Made by a program: the position numbers and the translations under genes. A DNA stretch of 64,000 nt from Dialister sp900541485 (GTDB lineage: Bacteria > Bacillota > Negativicutes > Veillonellales > Dialisteraceae), in NCBI GenBank assembly GCA_965119665.1, contig OZ221974.1, positions 1,178,001 through 1,242,000 of the forward strand. Direction: 5' to 3'. The notes beneath the pieces are model-generated. The model worked only from the letters and a program-made list of their open reading frames with translations, was not told where the DNA came from and did no database searches. Every line of letters starts with the position of its first letter. Position 1 is the stretch's first letter. Positions 51,723 to 61,161 of this stretch are shown piece after piece.

Positions 51723-52559
51723 ATGTTTACGATAGGTTGTCATTTATCAGTATCAAAAGGGTATCTCCATATGGCAAAGGAAGCTACGTCCATAGGAGCA
51801 AATACATTCCAGTTTTTTCCGAGAAATCCGAGAGGCGGTGCATCGAAACCGCTGGTGCCCGAAGATGTGGAGGCACTTTCGGTCTGGATGAAAGAGCATC
51901 GTTTCGGAAAAATACTTTGTCATGGTGCTTACACGATGAACGGAGCGTCTTTGAAAGAAGAGGTCCGTAATTTTGCACGGCAGGCGATACGGGAAGATTT
52001 GGTTAAAGTCTCCCAATTGCCGGATTGCTTATATAATTTCCACCCGGGAACGCATTTGAAACAGGGAGCGGAAAAAGCGATTCCTCTTATTGCGGATATG
52101 GTGAATTTTGCGATGGACTATGAGGATTTGAATACGACGGTCCTTCTCGAAACGATGGCGGGAAAAGGAACAGAAGTGGGCCGCTCTTTTGAAGAGCTGG
52201 CGGATATTATAGAGAGGGTGGAGAGGAAAGACCGTATCGGCGTTTGCCTTGACACCTGTCATATCTATGACGGCGGTTATGATATTGTCAATGATTTGGA
52301 CGGCGTTCTTGCCGAATTTGACAAAGTCATCGGACTGGAACGCCTTAAGGCGATCCATTTGAATGATGATAAAAATCCGATGGGCAGTAAGAAAGACAGG
52401 CATGAAAAAATAGGAAAAGGAACAATCGGGCTGGAAGCTTTTGAACGCATTATCAATCATCCGGCGCTGCGGGATCTTCCTTTTTATCTGGAAACACCTA
52501 ATGATTTGGCAGGGTATAAAGAAGAAATAGAAATATTGAAGGCGCTCAGAAAGGAGTAA
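51723..52559 (+). CDS. nfo: Endonuclease IV (AP endonuclease family 2)
   Basis: Zinc-dependent TIM-barrel enzyme that cuts DNA at abasic sites. The 278-residue length is typical. Metal ligands in order: GCHLSVSKG, LCHGAYTMN, NFHPGTHLKQG, VLLETMAGKGTEVG, VCLDTCHIYDGGYD, IHLNDDKNPMGSKKDRHEKIGKG, and the closing FYLETPND. The ribosome site is AACGAGG. It lies 4 bases before the DUF4153 gene and starts a four-gene run containing sbcDC, so it sits in a DNA-repair cluster. Confidence 0.96.
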   Translation: MFTIGCHLSVSKGYLHMAKEATSIGANTFQFFPRNPRGGASKPLVPEDVEALSVWMKEHRFGKILCHGAYTMNGASLKEEVRNFARQAIREDLVKVSQLPDCLYNFHPGTHLKQGAEKAIPLIADMVNFAMDYEDLNTTVLLETMAGKGTEVGRSFEELADIIERVERKDRIGVCLDTCHIYDGGYDIVNDLDGVLAEFDKVIGLERLKAIHLNDDKNPMGSKKDRHEKIGKGTIGLEAFERIINHPALRDLPFYLETPNDLAGYKEEIEILKALRKE

Positions 52560-52563
52560 TCGT

Positions 52564-54183
52564 ATGGGAAAACTGCAAAATATATGGGAACGGGTCCGGC
52601 GGCAAAGTGCGGCAGGCGTATCCCGATTCCGCAGTGCGGCGGTCTTGGCGGTTGTATTCTTTTTACTTGTTATGGGTCGTGTGACAGTCATGTCGTCATC
52701 AGGAAATATTTCGATGGAGGAATTGTTTCCCGAAAACATTTCGTATATGATGACCGCTTTGGTGACGACTCTTCTTTTTGCCGTGCTTTGGCGGATAGGA
52801 CTGGAGCGGAAAGATAAAGTAAAAAACGTTTATGAGCTCGTGAATATACCGGTGCTGGCAGGTTCGTATTTCCTCTGGCAGATGATGCCCATGACTTCTT
52901 ATTTCGTCATGTATCTGGGCGGCGTGATTTTTTGCCTGCCCTGCCTTTCTGTGTACGTTTTGTGGACCAAGGAAGCAAAAGGTCTTTTTCCCCATATATT
53001 CGGTTCGTTTTGGAAAGCTTCGGGCATCGGTCTTTTGACATTTTTGCTGGGCAGTATCTGTCTTTTATCCGTAGATAATCTTCTCTTACATGTCTTTTGG
53101 GGCTGGTGGTATGTGCTGTTTTCATTTTCCTCCGTTTTGTCGCTGCTTTTATTTTTGTCTTATCTGCCGCAGACGGGGGAAGAAAAACGGTCACCCATGC
53201 TTTTCTTCCTGCTCCAACGGATTTTTATGCCCGTGTATATTGCTATTTTAGGGATTTTATATATCTACATCGGAAAAATCATAGTCGCAGGAACGATGCC
53301 GGTAGGAAAAATGAACTGGTATGCTTCTTTTGCCGTGGCGGTGTACTGCCTCTTTTATTTCTGCCTTCATGAAGAGGATAATAAGAGAAGCCGTCTGTTT
53401 TTGCGTTTCGGGGCACTGGCTTTATTTCCCGTTATGATTGTGCAGGCTTGGGGGATTTATATCCGCTTTGATGCTTACGGACTTACGACAGCCCGGTATG
53501 CCTCTATGGTTTGTAATTTTTTCGGTTTCCTTACGGTTTTGTCGGCACTGCTCAGAAAACGGGCAAGACTTTTATTTCTCATTGCCGGCGTTTTCGGGGT
53601 TATTTGCAGCCTGACGCCTTTGAATATCATTGACGTGCCTGCCAAAGACCAGTGGACACGTCTGGATAAAGTACTTTCCGCCTATGATATGCGCAAGGGA
53701 AACAAAATTATCATGGCAGAACAAATGACAAAGGAAGATAAAGACAGTTTGCGCAGTGCCTACCGGTATTTGGCGTATGATCCGGGGCGGTGGAAATATC
53801 CTGTCGTGGAAATGATGAAAAAAGATAAAGATTTGCGCTCGTTGTTGAATATCTACAGAGAAGACAGCCATATCGATCTGTTTAACAGATGGGAAACAAT
53901 TCCCGTTGACGGTTATAAGGACGTGTATATATTTGACGTGACAGCGGACGAAACGGAGGGCGAAGAAGTTGTCCGCATTATAACAGCGGACGGTGAAAAA
54001 GAAATTCCGCTTGCGCCTTACAGACGGCAGATAGAGGGAAAAACAGAGGAGACAGGAAATGACAAATCTCTGTTGATTTACAACATCAATGAAAACCGGA
54101 AAATATACTTCGAAAATATACGGATACCGAAAGAAAAAAATGACGGAGAGTATTATTTACACGGCTATTTGCTGGAAAAATAA
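52564..54183 (+). CDS. DUF4153-family membrane protein
   Basis: A 539-residue protein with about twelve spans in the first 370 residues and a soluble C-terminal region (about 400-539). The core LRKRARLLFLIAGVFGVICSLTPLNIIDVPAKDQWTRLDKVL, where the membrane part passes to the soluble part, is the DUF4153 landmark. The soluble end is Glu-rich and carries YLHGYLLEK at the terminus. The function of the family is unknown. It starts 4 bases after nfo with AAAGGAG upstream and ends 15 bases before sbcD. Confidence 0.75.
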   Translation: MGKLQNIWERVRRQSAAGVSRFRSAAVLAVVFFLLVMGRVTVMSSSGNISMEELFPENISYMMTALVTTLLFAVLWRIGLERKDKVKNVYELVNIPVLAGSYFLWQMMPMTSYFVMYLGGVIFCLPCLSVYVLWTKEAKGLFPHIFGSFWKASGIGLLTFLLGSICLLSVDNLLLHVFWGWWYVLFSFSSVLSLLLFLSYLPQTGEEKRSPMLFFLLQRIFMPVYIAILGILYIYIGKIIVAGTMPVGKMNWYASFAVAVYCLFYFCLHEEDNKRSRLFLRFGALALFPVMIVQAWGIYIRFDAYGLTTARYASMVCNFFGFLTVLSALLRKRARLLFLIAGVFGVICSLTPLNIIDVPAKDQWTRLDKVLSAYDMRKGNKIIMAEQMTKEDKDSLRSAYRYLAYDPGRWKYPVVEMMKKDKDLRSLLNIYREDSHIDLFNRWETIPVDGYKDVYIFDVTADETEGEEVVRIITADGEKEIPLAPYRRQIEGKTEETGNDKSLLIYNINENRKIYFENIRIPKEKNDGEYYLHGYLLEK

Positions 54184-54198
54184 AGAGAGGAGCTTTCC

Positions 54199-55335
54199 AT
54201 GAAATTTATTCATACCGCCGACTGGCATCTGGGCAAGCTGTTCTATGGGGAATACTTGACGGAAAACCAGGAGTGGATTTTAAAAAACCGCTTTCTTCCG
54301 ATTTTGGATGAAGAAAAGCCGGATGCGGTCATTTTGGCAGGCGATGTGTATGACCGTTCCGTGCCGCCTGCAGAAGCGGTGATGCTTTTTGATGAAATGA
54401 TTTCTGAGATTGTGGGTAAACGTCATTTGCCTTTCCTTGTTATCAGCGGAAATCATGACAGTGCAGAACGTATTTCCTTTGCCGGCTCCATTCTTAAAAA
54501 TTCGGGACTTTATATATACGGTGACTTAAAACGGACAGAGCCGGTCATTTTGAAAGACGAGTATGGAGAAGTGGCATTTGTACCGCTCCCTTATGCGGAA
54601 CCGGGAAAAGTGAGGGAAGCGTTGGGTATCGATGTGCATACCCATGAAGAGGCGGAGATTGCACTGTCCCGTTTTCTTCTGGAAAAAATCCCGCATGTCC
54701 AAAGAAAAATAGCTATTGCCCATGAATTTGTGGCGGGCGGAAAAGAAAGTGACTCGGAGAGACCGCTTTCCATCGGCGGAACGGATCAAATTCACGGCTA
54801 CGTATTTGACGGCTATGACTATACCGCACTCGGTCATTTGCACGGACCGCAGAAAGCCGGCGGAAGTGACAGGATACGTTACAGCGGAAGTCTCTTAAAG
54901 TATTCTTTCAGTGAAGCGACCCAAAAAAAAGGAGTCATTGTAGGAAATATAGACGGAAACGGAGAGGTGGAAACGAAATTTGTTCCCATGAAACCGCTCC
55001 ATGATGTACGTATCATCAGGGGGACTTTTGAGGAACTTATGAAAGCGGAGGATCCTTGCCCCGATGATTTCCTTATGGCGGAGCTTACGGATGAAAGACC
55101 GGTTATTGACGGTATGGCAAGACTCCGTACGAAATATCCGAATATGATGACCATCCGCTCTCTGCGGAAAATCAGTACGGACAGCGGAAACAGAAATTTC
55201 AATCTTGCAAAAAAAGTAGATGCGCTGGATATGTTCCGTGTTTTTTATAAAGAATTTCAAGAAAAGGAATGGACGGCTGAAGAGGAAACCTACATGAAAA
55301 AAATTTGGAAAGAGCTGCAAAAGGAGGACTTATGA
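54199..55335 (+). CDS. sbcD: SbcD exonuclease subunit
   Basis: The nuclease subunit of SbcCD (Mre11 homologue), which cleaves DNA hairpins and protein-blocked ends. It is a 378-residue calcineurin-fold protein with metal ligands in HTADWHLGKLFYGE, LAGDVYDRS, VISGNHDSAER, IAHEFVAGG and ALGHLHGPQ. The C-terminal helices (from about 320) should bind the SbcC coiled-coil base. It overlaps sbcC by four bases, so both are made together. Confidence 0.95.
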   Translation: MKFIHTADWHLGKLFYGEYLTENQEWILKNRFLPILDEEKPDAVILAGDVYDRSVPPAEAVMLFDEMISEIVGKRHLPFLVISGNHDSAERISFAGSILKNSGLYIYGDLKRTEPVILKDEYGEVAFVPLPYAEPGKVREALGIDVHTHEEAEIALSRFLLEKIPHVQRKIAIAHEFVAGGKESDSERPLSIGGTDQIHGYVFDGYDYTALGHLHGPQKAGGSDRIRYSGSLLKYSFSEATQKKGVIVGNIDGNGEVETKFVPMKPLHDVRIIRGTFEELMKAEDPCPDDFLMAELTDERPVIDGMARLRTKYPNMMTIRSLRKISTDSGNRNFNLAKKVDALDMFRVFYKEFQEKEWTAEEETYMKKIWKELQKEDL

Positions 55336-57974
55336 GACCGGAAAGACTGACAATAAGTGCCTTCGGACCGTATCCGGGTGAAGAACGGCTGGATTTCAGC
55401 AAACTCGGCGGACATTCTCTCTTTCTCATATGCGGACCTACGGGAGCAGGGAAGTCCACGATTTTAGATGCGATTTGCTACGGACTTTACGGCAAGACAA
55501 GCGGCTCTGTCCGCTCCGGAGAAGCCATGCGGAGCAATTATGTGGGACTTGACAGGGAAACCTATGTGGAATTTGATTTTGCCTCGGGAAATAAACATTA
55601 CCGCGTCCACAGAATGCCTACTCAGCTTTTGGAAAGACAGAAAGGGGATAAAAGCAAGCCTGTCGAGAAAAAATCGAAAGCCGAGCTTTATGAAATTGAC
55701 GAAAACGGCAAAGAACTGCGTATGATTACCGCCAAAGGGGTCGATCAGGAAGTGGAAAAAATTCTCGGCGTGGGAGCGGAACAGTTTCGCCAGATTATTC
55801 TTTTGCCCCAAGGCGATTTCCGTAAACTTTTGCTCGCCGATTCCTCAGACCGCCAACGGATTATGCAGCAGCTTTTCCGGACAAAGACGTACCTTGCTTT
55901 TGAGAAAAAATTACAGGATGAAACGAAAAAGCTGGAAAATGATTATGAGCAGGGAAAACGGACAAGAGAAACGCTCCTCGAAACCTGTCATGTGACTTCG
56001 GAAGAAGAATTACATGAAAAAGCAGAAGGAAATAAAAAACAACTGGCGGAAAAAGAAAAAGTGATGCAACGCTTATCGGAAAAGCAGGAAAGCTTTCAGA
56101 AGAAATACGATGAGGCGCACATGCTTTTCAGTGCTTTTGAACGTTTGGAAAAGGCGGCGGCACGGCTTAAGGAACTGGACGGCGAAAAAGAGAAAGTATC
56201 GGAATGCCGTCATAAAGTAAAAATGATTAAAGCTTCCCAGCTGGTGACGGAAGAATGGGCGGAGGCGGAAAGCACAAGAAAACAGTGGAAGCAGACGGAG
56301 TCATCGTTGCAGTCTGTTATGAAAGGGTTGCCGCAAAAGGAAAAGGCAAAGGAAGACGCCGCAAAAGAACGGGACGCATTAAAAAAACAGGAACCGGAAC
56401 AAAAGAAAAGACTGGAAACCAAGGGAAAACTGGAGCAATACAGAGGTCCGGCGGCTTCTTACGGCGCGGCGGTGAGTGATGCGGACAAGTACAAAAAAAT
56501 CTATGAAGATGTTGTAAAAACAGAATCAGAGCTGCAAAAAAAAGCGGACATTTCAGAAAAAAAGGCGGAGCAGGAACGGAAAAACTGGCTTTGCCGGAAT
56601 GAAATATTTCTTCACGGACAGGCGTTTGTGCTGGCAGAACAACTGGAAACCGGAAAGCCCTGCCCCGTTTGCGGAGCGACCGAGCATCCTCATCCCGCAA
56701 CGGCAGGGGCGGACCGCGTGACCGAAGAAGATGTGCGGTCAGCGGAAAAACTCATGCAAAAAGCGGAGGCGGCAAGCAAAGAGGATAAGCAAAAGGCCGA
56801 GGAATACAGAGCGAAAAATGTGACAGTCGCCAAAGAAAACCGGGATAAAGCGGTCACCGTTTTGGGGGAACTGGAAAAAAATCTCCCCCGGGAATACAGG
56901 AATTTGGAAATTCTGGAAAAGGAAATAGAAAAAATTTCCCGTGATACGGAAGCCTTCGACCGGGCTTTGGAATCGGCGGAAAAAAAGCATAAAGAGGCAG
57001 ACTTGCTGTTTCAAAATGAAATCAAGCAGAAGGAAATTTTGGCAGAGCAGGAAAAACAGCTCCGCGTAAAGTCGGAAGAACAAATTGCACAACTGCGTAT
57101 AAAAGTGGAACAGGCAGGTTTTGAAAGTCTGAATCAGTGTAATGATTACAGGAATGAGCAGAAAATGCTTGCCGGCTATGAAGACTCACTCCGCCGTTAT
57201 GATCAGGCGGTCCATGCAGAGCAGGAAAAAATCAAAGATGAAACGGCATTGACAAAAGATAAAGAAAAGCCGGATATGAAAACCTGGGAAGACGAGCGGT
57301 TGGCTCTTTTAGGAGAAATCAAGCGGGCAGCTACAGAAAAAGCGGCACAGGAAACGGAATGGAAACAGCAGAAAGAAACGCTTGAAAAACTGGAAGCATT
57401 GGCAAAGAAAGAAGCAGAAACAGGAAAGAAGTATCAGCTCGTATCCCATTTATGGGACATTGCCAGAGGAAAAGATACAGGGATTAACCTGGAACGTTTC
57501 GTTTTAGGCGCGCTTCTCGATGCGGTGACGGAAAAAGCAAATCTCCGTCTGACAGAAATGAGCAGCCGCCGTTATGAACTTCTCAGGAAAAGAGGAGAAC
57601 GGGCGGACGCGAGAAAAACGGCAGGCCTCGATTTGGAAGTTTTTGATGCGAATACGGGAAGAGCAAGACCGGCGGCCACTCTCTCGGGAGGGGAAACTTT
57701 TCTTGCCTCCCTCTCGCTTGCTTTGGGACTTGCCGATGTAGTGAGGGAGTATGCAGGCGGTATTCATCTCGATGCCATGTTTATTGATGAAGGTTTCGGC
57801 ACTCTCGATTCGGAATCGCTCGACCTTGCCATGAAAACACTGCAACAGATGAAAGGGGAGAACCGTCTGGTCGGACTCATTTCCCATGTAGGCGGACTGG
57901 AAGAACGGATACCTGCGAAATTGCGGGTGAAAAAGACACTGACCGGCAGTACCGCTGCTTTTGAAATCGGATAA
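55332..57974 (+). CDS. sbcC: SbcC ATPase subunit
   Basis: Rad50-type ATPase partner of SbcD. The ATG at 55332 follows AAGGAGG. The 880-residue protein has Walker A GPTGAGKST near residue 40, a Q-loop region LLPQGDFRKLLLADS, a very long Glu/Lys coiled coil interrupted by the zinc hook CPVCG (Cys444/Cys447, with HPHPA after it), the signature ATLSGGETFLASLSLALGLAD, Walker B LDAMFIDEGFGTLD and the D-loop SESLDLA. It is somewhat shorter than E. coli SbcC (1048), the loss lying in the coiled coil. Confidence 0.95.
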   Translation: MRPERLTISAFGPYPGEERLDFSKLGGHSLFLICGPTGAGKSTILDAICYGLYGKTSGSVRSGEAMRSNYVGLDRETYVEFDFASGNKHYRVHRMPTQLLERQKGDKSKPVEKKSKAELYEIDENGKELRMITAKGVDQEVEKILGVGAEQFRQIILLPQGDFRKLLLADSSDRQRIMQQLFRTKTYLAFEKKLQDETKKLENDYEQGKRTRETLLETCHVTSEEELHEKAEGNKKQLAEKEKVMQRLSEKQESFQKKYDEAHMLFSAFERLEKAAARLKELDGEKEKVSECRHKVKMIKASQLVTEEWAEAESTRKQWKQTESSLQSVMKGLPQKEKAKEDAAKERDALKKQEPEQKKRLETKGKLEQYRGPAASYGAAVSDADKYKKIYEDVVKTESELQKKADISEKKAEQERKNWLCRNEIFLHGQAFVLAEQLETGKPCPVCGATEHPHPATAGADRVTEEDVRSAEKLMQKAEAASKEDKQKAEEYRAKNVTVAKENRDKAVTVLGELEKNLPREYRNLEILEKEIEKISRDTEAFDRALESAEKKHKEADLLFQNEIKQKEILAEQEKQLRVKSEEQIAQLRIKVEQAGFESLNQCNDYRNEQKMLAGYEDSLRRYDQAVHAEQEKIKDETALTKDKEKPDMKTWEDERLALLGEIKRAATEKAAQETEWKQQKETLEKLEALAKKEAETGKKYQLVSHLWDIARGKDTGINLERFVLGALLDAVTEKANLRLTEMSSRRYELLRKRGERADARKTAGLDLEVFDANTGRARPAATLSGGETFLASLSLALGLADVVREYAGGIHLDAMFIDEGFGTLDSESLDLAMKTLQQMKGENRLVGLISHVGGLEERIPAKLRVKKTLTGSTAAFEIG

Positions 57975-57981
57975 GCATAAT

Positions 57982-58026
57982 AAAAAAGGAAGAGCCCTGT
58001 TACTGTGACAGGACTCTTCCTTTTTG
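57982..58026. terminator. Bidirectional terminator between sbcC and tyrS
   Basis: A near-perfect stem of 18 or more pairs (AAAAAGGAAGAGCCCTGT with ACAGGACTCTTCCTTTTT; one mismatch) and a 7-base loop, flanked by A and T runs. Confidence 0.9.
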
Positions 58027-58054
58027 CATGCTTTAGCCGTCCGGTTTGACCGGT

Positions 58055-59308
58055 TTATTTTTTTACAGCAATAGAGAAATAGTTCTTTTTCCCTTTGCGG
58101 ACAATGATAAATTTTCCGTTCGTGTTCGGGTGGGCGGAAATATTTGCTTCCGTATCCCTGATTTGCTCGCCGTTGACACGGATAGCACCGTTGGTGACAT
58201 CTTCTCTGGCCTGGCGTTTTGATTTTTCTACGCCTGCTTCCACAAGAGCCTCTACTATATTGACAGGCGCAGCAGCGACTTCGCCGCCCTTTGTATTTCT
58301 GAAAGCTCCTTCGATTTCCTCTCCCGTCAGTTCCTGGATATGACCGGAGAAAAGAGCCTCCGTGACTTTCACTGCCTGGGCAAGACCCTCTTCGCCGTGG
58401 ACAAAGCGGGTGATTTCTTCTGCCAGACGCTTCTGTGCCGTTCTGTGTTCCGGATGCTCCTCCACTTCTTTTCCGAGGGCCTCGATTTCCTCTTTTGTGA
58501 GGAATGTGAAATATTTCAGATACTTCACCACATCGCGGTCATCCTGATTGAACCAGAACTGATAGAATTCATAAGGTGACGTCTTTTTCGGATCAAGCCA
58601 TACCGCACCGCCTGCGGTTTTTCCGAATTTCGTACCGTCCGCTTTCAGCATGAGCGGTATCGTCAATCCGAAAGCTTCCGGGTTTTCACAAGTTTTGCGG
58701 ATCAGGTCAATTCCGTTCGTGATATTGCCCCACTGGTCGGCACCGCCGATTTGGAGCTGGATACCGTATTTCTCGTAAAGCATTTTATAGTCGATGGACT
58801 GGAGAATCTGGTAAGAAAATTCGGTAAAGGAAATCCCCGTTTCCAAACGTGACGCCACCACATCTTTGGCAAGCATCGTATTGATATTGAAAAGCTTTCC
58901 GTAATCACGCAAAAAATCAAGAAGTGTCAGCTTGGAAAGCCAATCATAGTTGTTGACAAAGGAAAAATTGCCGTCACCGCCGAAAAGTTTTTTCATCTGT
59001 GCCGTCAGGCAATCCGCATTGTGCTTTACCTGTTCTTCCGTCTGGAGAACACGCTCCGTTTTTCTTCCGCTCGGATCGCCGATAGAACCTGTGCCTCCGC
59101 CAATCAGAATCACGGGACGGTGACCTGCCAGCTGGAAACGTTTCAAAATCATGAAAGGAATCAGGTGGCCGATGTGCATGCTGTCCCCGGTCGGGTCAAT
59201 GCCGCAGTAAAGAGAAATTTTCTTCTCGCCTACCAGCTTATATAAGCCCTCTTCATCAGTCTGCTGGTTAATGGCACCGCGCCATGCAAGTTCATCAATA
59301 ATATTCAT
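58055..59308 (-). CDS. tyrS: Tyrosyl-tRNA synthetase
   Basis: Charges tRNA-Tyr. The 417-residue class I enzyme has CGIDPTGDSMHIGH with HIGH at 45-48, QLQIGGADQWGNITNG for tyrosine binding, the KMSKS-type loop KFGKT, and a C-terminal S4 RNA-binding domain SKRQAREDVTNGAIRVNGEQI. The ATG at 59308, with GGCGGAG upstream, is chosen over the TTG one codon before. No T-box leader was found in the upstream region, unlike many Firmicute tyrS genes. Confidence 0.97.
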   Translation of the reverse strand: MNIIDELAWRGAINQQTDEEGLYKLVGEKKISLYCGIDPTGDSMHIGHLIPFMILKRFQLAGHRPVILIGGGTGSIGDPSGRKTERVLQTEEQVKHNADCLTAQMKKLFGGDGNFSFVNNYDWLSKLTLLDFLRDYGKLFNINTMLAKDVVASRLETGISFTEFSYQILQSIDYKMLYEKYGIQLQIGGADQWGNITNGIDLIRKTCENPEAFGLTIPLMLKADGTKFGKTAGGAVWLDPKKTSPYEFYQFWFNQDDRDVVKYLKYFTFLTKEEIEALGKEVEEHPEHRTAQKRLAEEITRFVHGEEGLAQAVKVTEALFSGHIQELTGEEIEGAFRNTKGGEVAAAPVNIVEALVEAGVEKSKRQAREDVTNGAIRVNGEQIRDTEANISAHPNTNGKFIIVRKGKKNYFSIAVKK

Positions 59309-59311
59309 CAA

Positions 59312-59705
59312 ACTCCGCCTTTCTTTTTAAAAATATCCTATATATCATTTCGGATTTTCAGTTTTATTTATTTACAAATATAGCATAAATAAAAAGATAG
59401 GGACATAGCGAACATACTTTTCTCAGATTTATATAGCAGGAAAACAACTAGAAAGGCGGTCAACAAATATAGTGCATATGAAAAATAAAAGCTGATAAAA
59501 ATGCGGAAGACTTTGAATTTAAAATAAATATATTGCAAACAGATAATGGGAGCTTTTTGTAATGACAGGGTACAAACATCATGATGTATAATAAAAATAC
59601 AATTCCTTATTGACGGGCAGGTAATAAGGTTCTGTAAAAACTGTTTTTTGTGTCTGCTCATAATTTTTATTATCAGGAATATTTATCGTAAAGGATAACT
59701 GTAAC
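59312..59705. other. 394-base divergent intergenic region, no gene seen
   Basis: AT-rich and without a credible coding frame on either strand. A perfect TATAAT at 59587-59592 with a loose ATGACA 19 bases upstream may be the promoter of the rightward transporter gene. No tRNA, T-box or other structured RNA was recognised. Confidence 0.5.
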
Positions 59706-60947
59706 ATGCCAAAGGAAAAAGATTCGTGTGCACAAAGGAGAATCTCCGGAGCAGTGACGGTGATTATCCTTTTTGGACTCATCAGTATGCTGGGTGATGC
59801 TGTTTATGAAGCGGCGAGAAGTGCCAACAGTCAATATTTAAGCTTGTTGGGCATTAGCGCGGCGAACGTCGGTTTAGTCTTTGGGATAGGGGAGTTTTTA
59901 GGGTATGCACTGAGGCTTTTTGCAGGGCTCATGTCAGATAAGAGCGGCCGGTACTGGCTCTTTATATTCGCCGGTTACGGCATGCTGCTCAGTGTTCCTT
60001 TGATAGGCTTTACCATGGAGTGGAGCATACTCGTCATTCTGATTCTTGTGGAACGGATTGGAAAAGCGTTACGCAATCCTGCCAAAGATACCATATTATC
60101 AGGAGTTGCAGGGAAAAATGTGGGAATCGGCTTTGCTTTTGGACTGCAAGAGGCGTTAGATCAGTTAGGTGCATTTTTAGGGCCGCTGATTTTTACGGGT
60201 ATTTTTTATTTTACAGCTAAAAATGATGTTTACGAATATCAAACAGGCTATAAATTTTTGACTGTACCCTTTGTTCTTTTAATGTTGTTTTTGTATTTTG
60301 CTTATCGCAAAGTTTCTGCAGCCAAACTCCTGCCTTCACCGGAAAATCAAAATGACCGGAATGAAAAATTAGAGCCCCTGTTTTGGGTCTATACTGTATT
60401 TGCCAGCTTTTGTGCTGCCGGCTTTGTCAATTTCAGCACCACAGGTTACCATTTGAAAGTAAATGTCATGATGTCTGATGGCATGATTACTATGCTTTAT
60501 GCACTGGCAATGATGACCGATGCTGTTACCGCACTTGCTGTAGGGAAGACATACGATCACCTAAAAACAAAAACAAAAAAGAAAACGGGCGGCCTTCTTA
60601 TGCTTGCGGGAATTCCTCTTGTGACGATGTTCCTGCCGCTGCTTACTTTAAGTCACTCTGTGACACTTATTACGATAGGAATGATTCTTTTCGGTGTAGT
60701 TATGGGAACACATGAAACAATTATGCGTTCAGCCATTGCGGATATAACACCCTACTATAAACGCGGGGCGGGTTACGGAATATTTAATGCTGCGTATGGC
60801 CTGTCTTTGTTTGCAGGGGCAACTCTGATGGGATTCTTTTACGACAGACAATCGGTACAAATGATTATTACATATACATTTGCAATGGAAATAGCATCTG
60901 CCGGTATTTATTTTTACATGAATAAGATAATCAAGGCAGGTAAATAA
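59706..60947 (+). CDS. MFS transporter
   Basis: A 413-residue major facilitator with about twelve spans. It has GLISMLGDAVYEAARSANSQYLSLLGISAANVGLVFG, the MFS loop GLMSDKSGRYWLF between spans 2 and 3, and an ERIGKALRNPAKDTIL stretch shared with a subgroup of uncharacterised MFS permeases. A second copy of the loop motif occurs as AVGKTYDHLKTK. The start at 59706 follows AAAGGATAACTG. The substrate is unknown. It is a single gene with its own terminator. Confidence 0.85.
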   Translation: MPKEKDSCAQRRISGAVTVIILFGLISMLGDAVYEAARSANSQYLSLLGISAANVGLVFGIGEFLGYALRLFAGLMSDKSGRYWLFIFAGYGMLLSVPLIGFTMEWSILVILILVERIGKALRNPAKDTILSGVAGKNVGIGFAFGLQEALDQLGAFLGPLIFTGIFYFTAKNDVYEYQTGYKFLTVPFVLLMLFLYFAYRKVSAAKLLPSPENQNDRNEKLEPLFWVYTVFASFCAAGFVNFSTTGYHLKVNVMMSDGMITMLYALAMMTDAVTALAVGKTYDHLKTKTKKKTGGLLMLAGIPLVTMFLPLLTLSHSVTLITIGMILFGVVMGTHETIMRSAIADITPYYKRGAGYGIFNAAYGLSLFAGATLMGFFYDRQSVQMIITYTFAMEIASAGIYFYMNKIIKAGK

Positions 60948-60982
60948 AATGGTACGGTTTCAGTAGCTGTACCATTTTTATT
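60946..60982 (+). terminator. Rho-independent terminator of the MFS gene
   Basis: Stem AAAATGGTAC with GTACCATTTT around a 13-base loop, then T-rich, beginning at the stop codon. Confidence 0.8.
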
Positions 60983-61082
60983 TGTTTCGGATTTTCTATT
61001 ATTTCTTTGTAAACAGAATCATTAGAACCATCGTCAATTCTCAGGACAGCCAAGAATGGATTGATAAATACATAAATAAGTA

Positions 61083-61122
61083 TTGACTAAAGGTCGGGGG
61101 GGGTAGCATGGGGTAGCATAAT
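61083..61122 (+). promoter_or_regulatory. Putative phase-variable promoter of the trimeric autotransporter gene
   Basis: A -35-like TTGACT (61083-61088) and a -10-like CATAAT (61117-61122) are 28 bases apart. The spacer contains an 8-G run and two perfect tandem copies of a 10-base unit. With a single copy the spacing would be 18 bases, close to optimum. A TAGCAT at 61104 with 15-base spacing is a second possible -10. Slippage in the G run or loss of one unit could switch transcription. Confidence 0.55.
61096..61119 (+). repeat. 8-G homopolymer merging into a 10-bp tandem duplication
   Basis: Unit GGGGTAGCAT occurs at 61100-61109 and again at 61110-61119, perfect and directly adjacent. Four extra G before the first copy make a G8 tract (61096-61103). 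It lies 43 to 66 bases upstream of the adhesin start codon. Confidence 0.97.
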
Positions 61123-61161
61123 GAAATAAATATATATTTTAAAGAGAGGAAGGGCGTTTTT

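Noticed and set aside
52029..52739. A 236-codon leftward frame across nfo and the DUF4153 gene
   Set aside because: It spans two well-supported genes on the other strand and shows no recognisable motif or start signal.
59312..59705. T-box riboswitch upstream of tyrS
   Set aside because: The leader has no T-box sequence, specifier stem or terminator/antiterminator pair.
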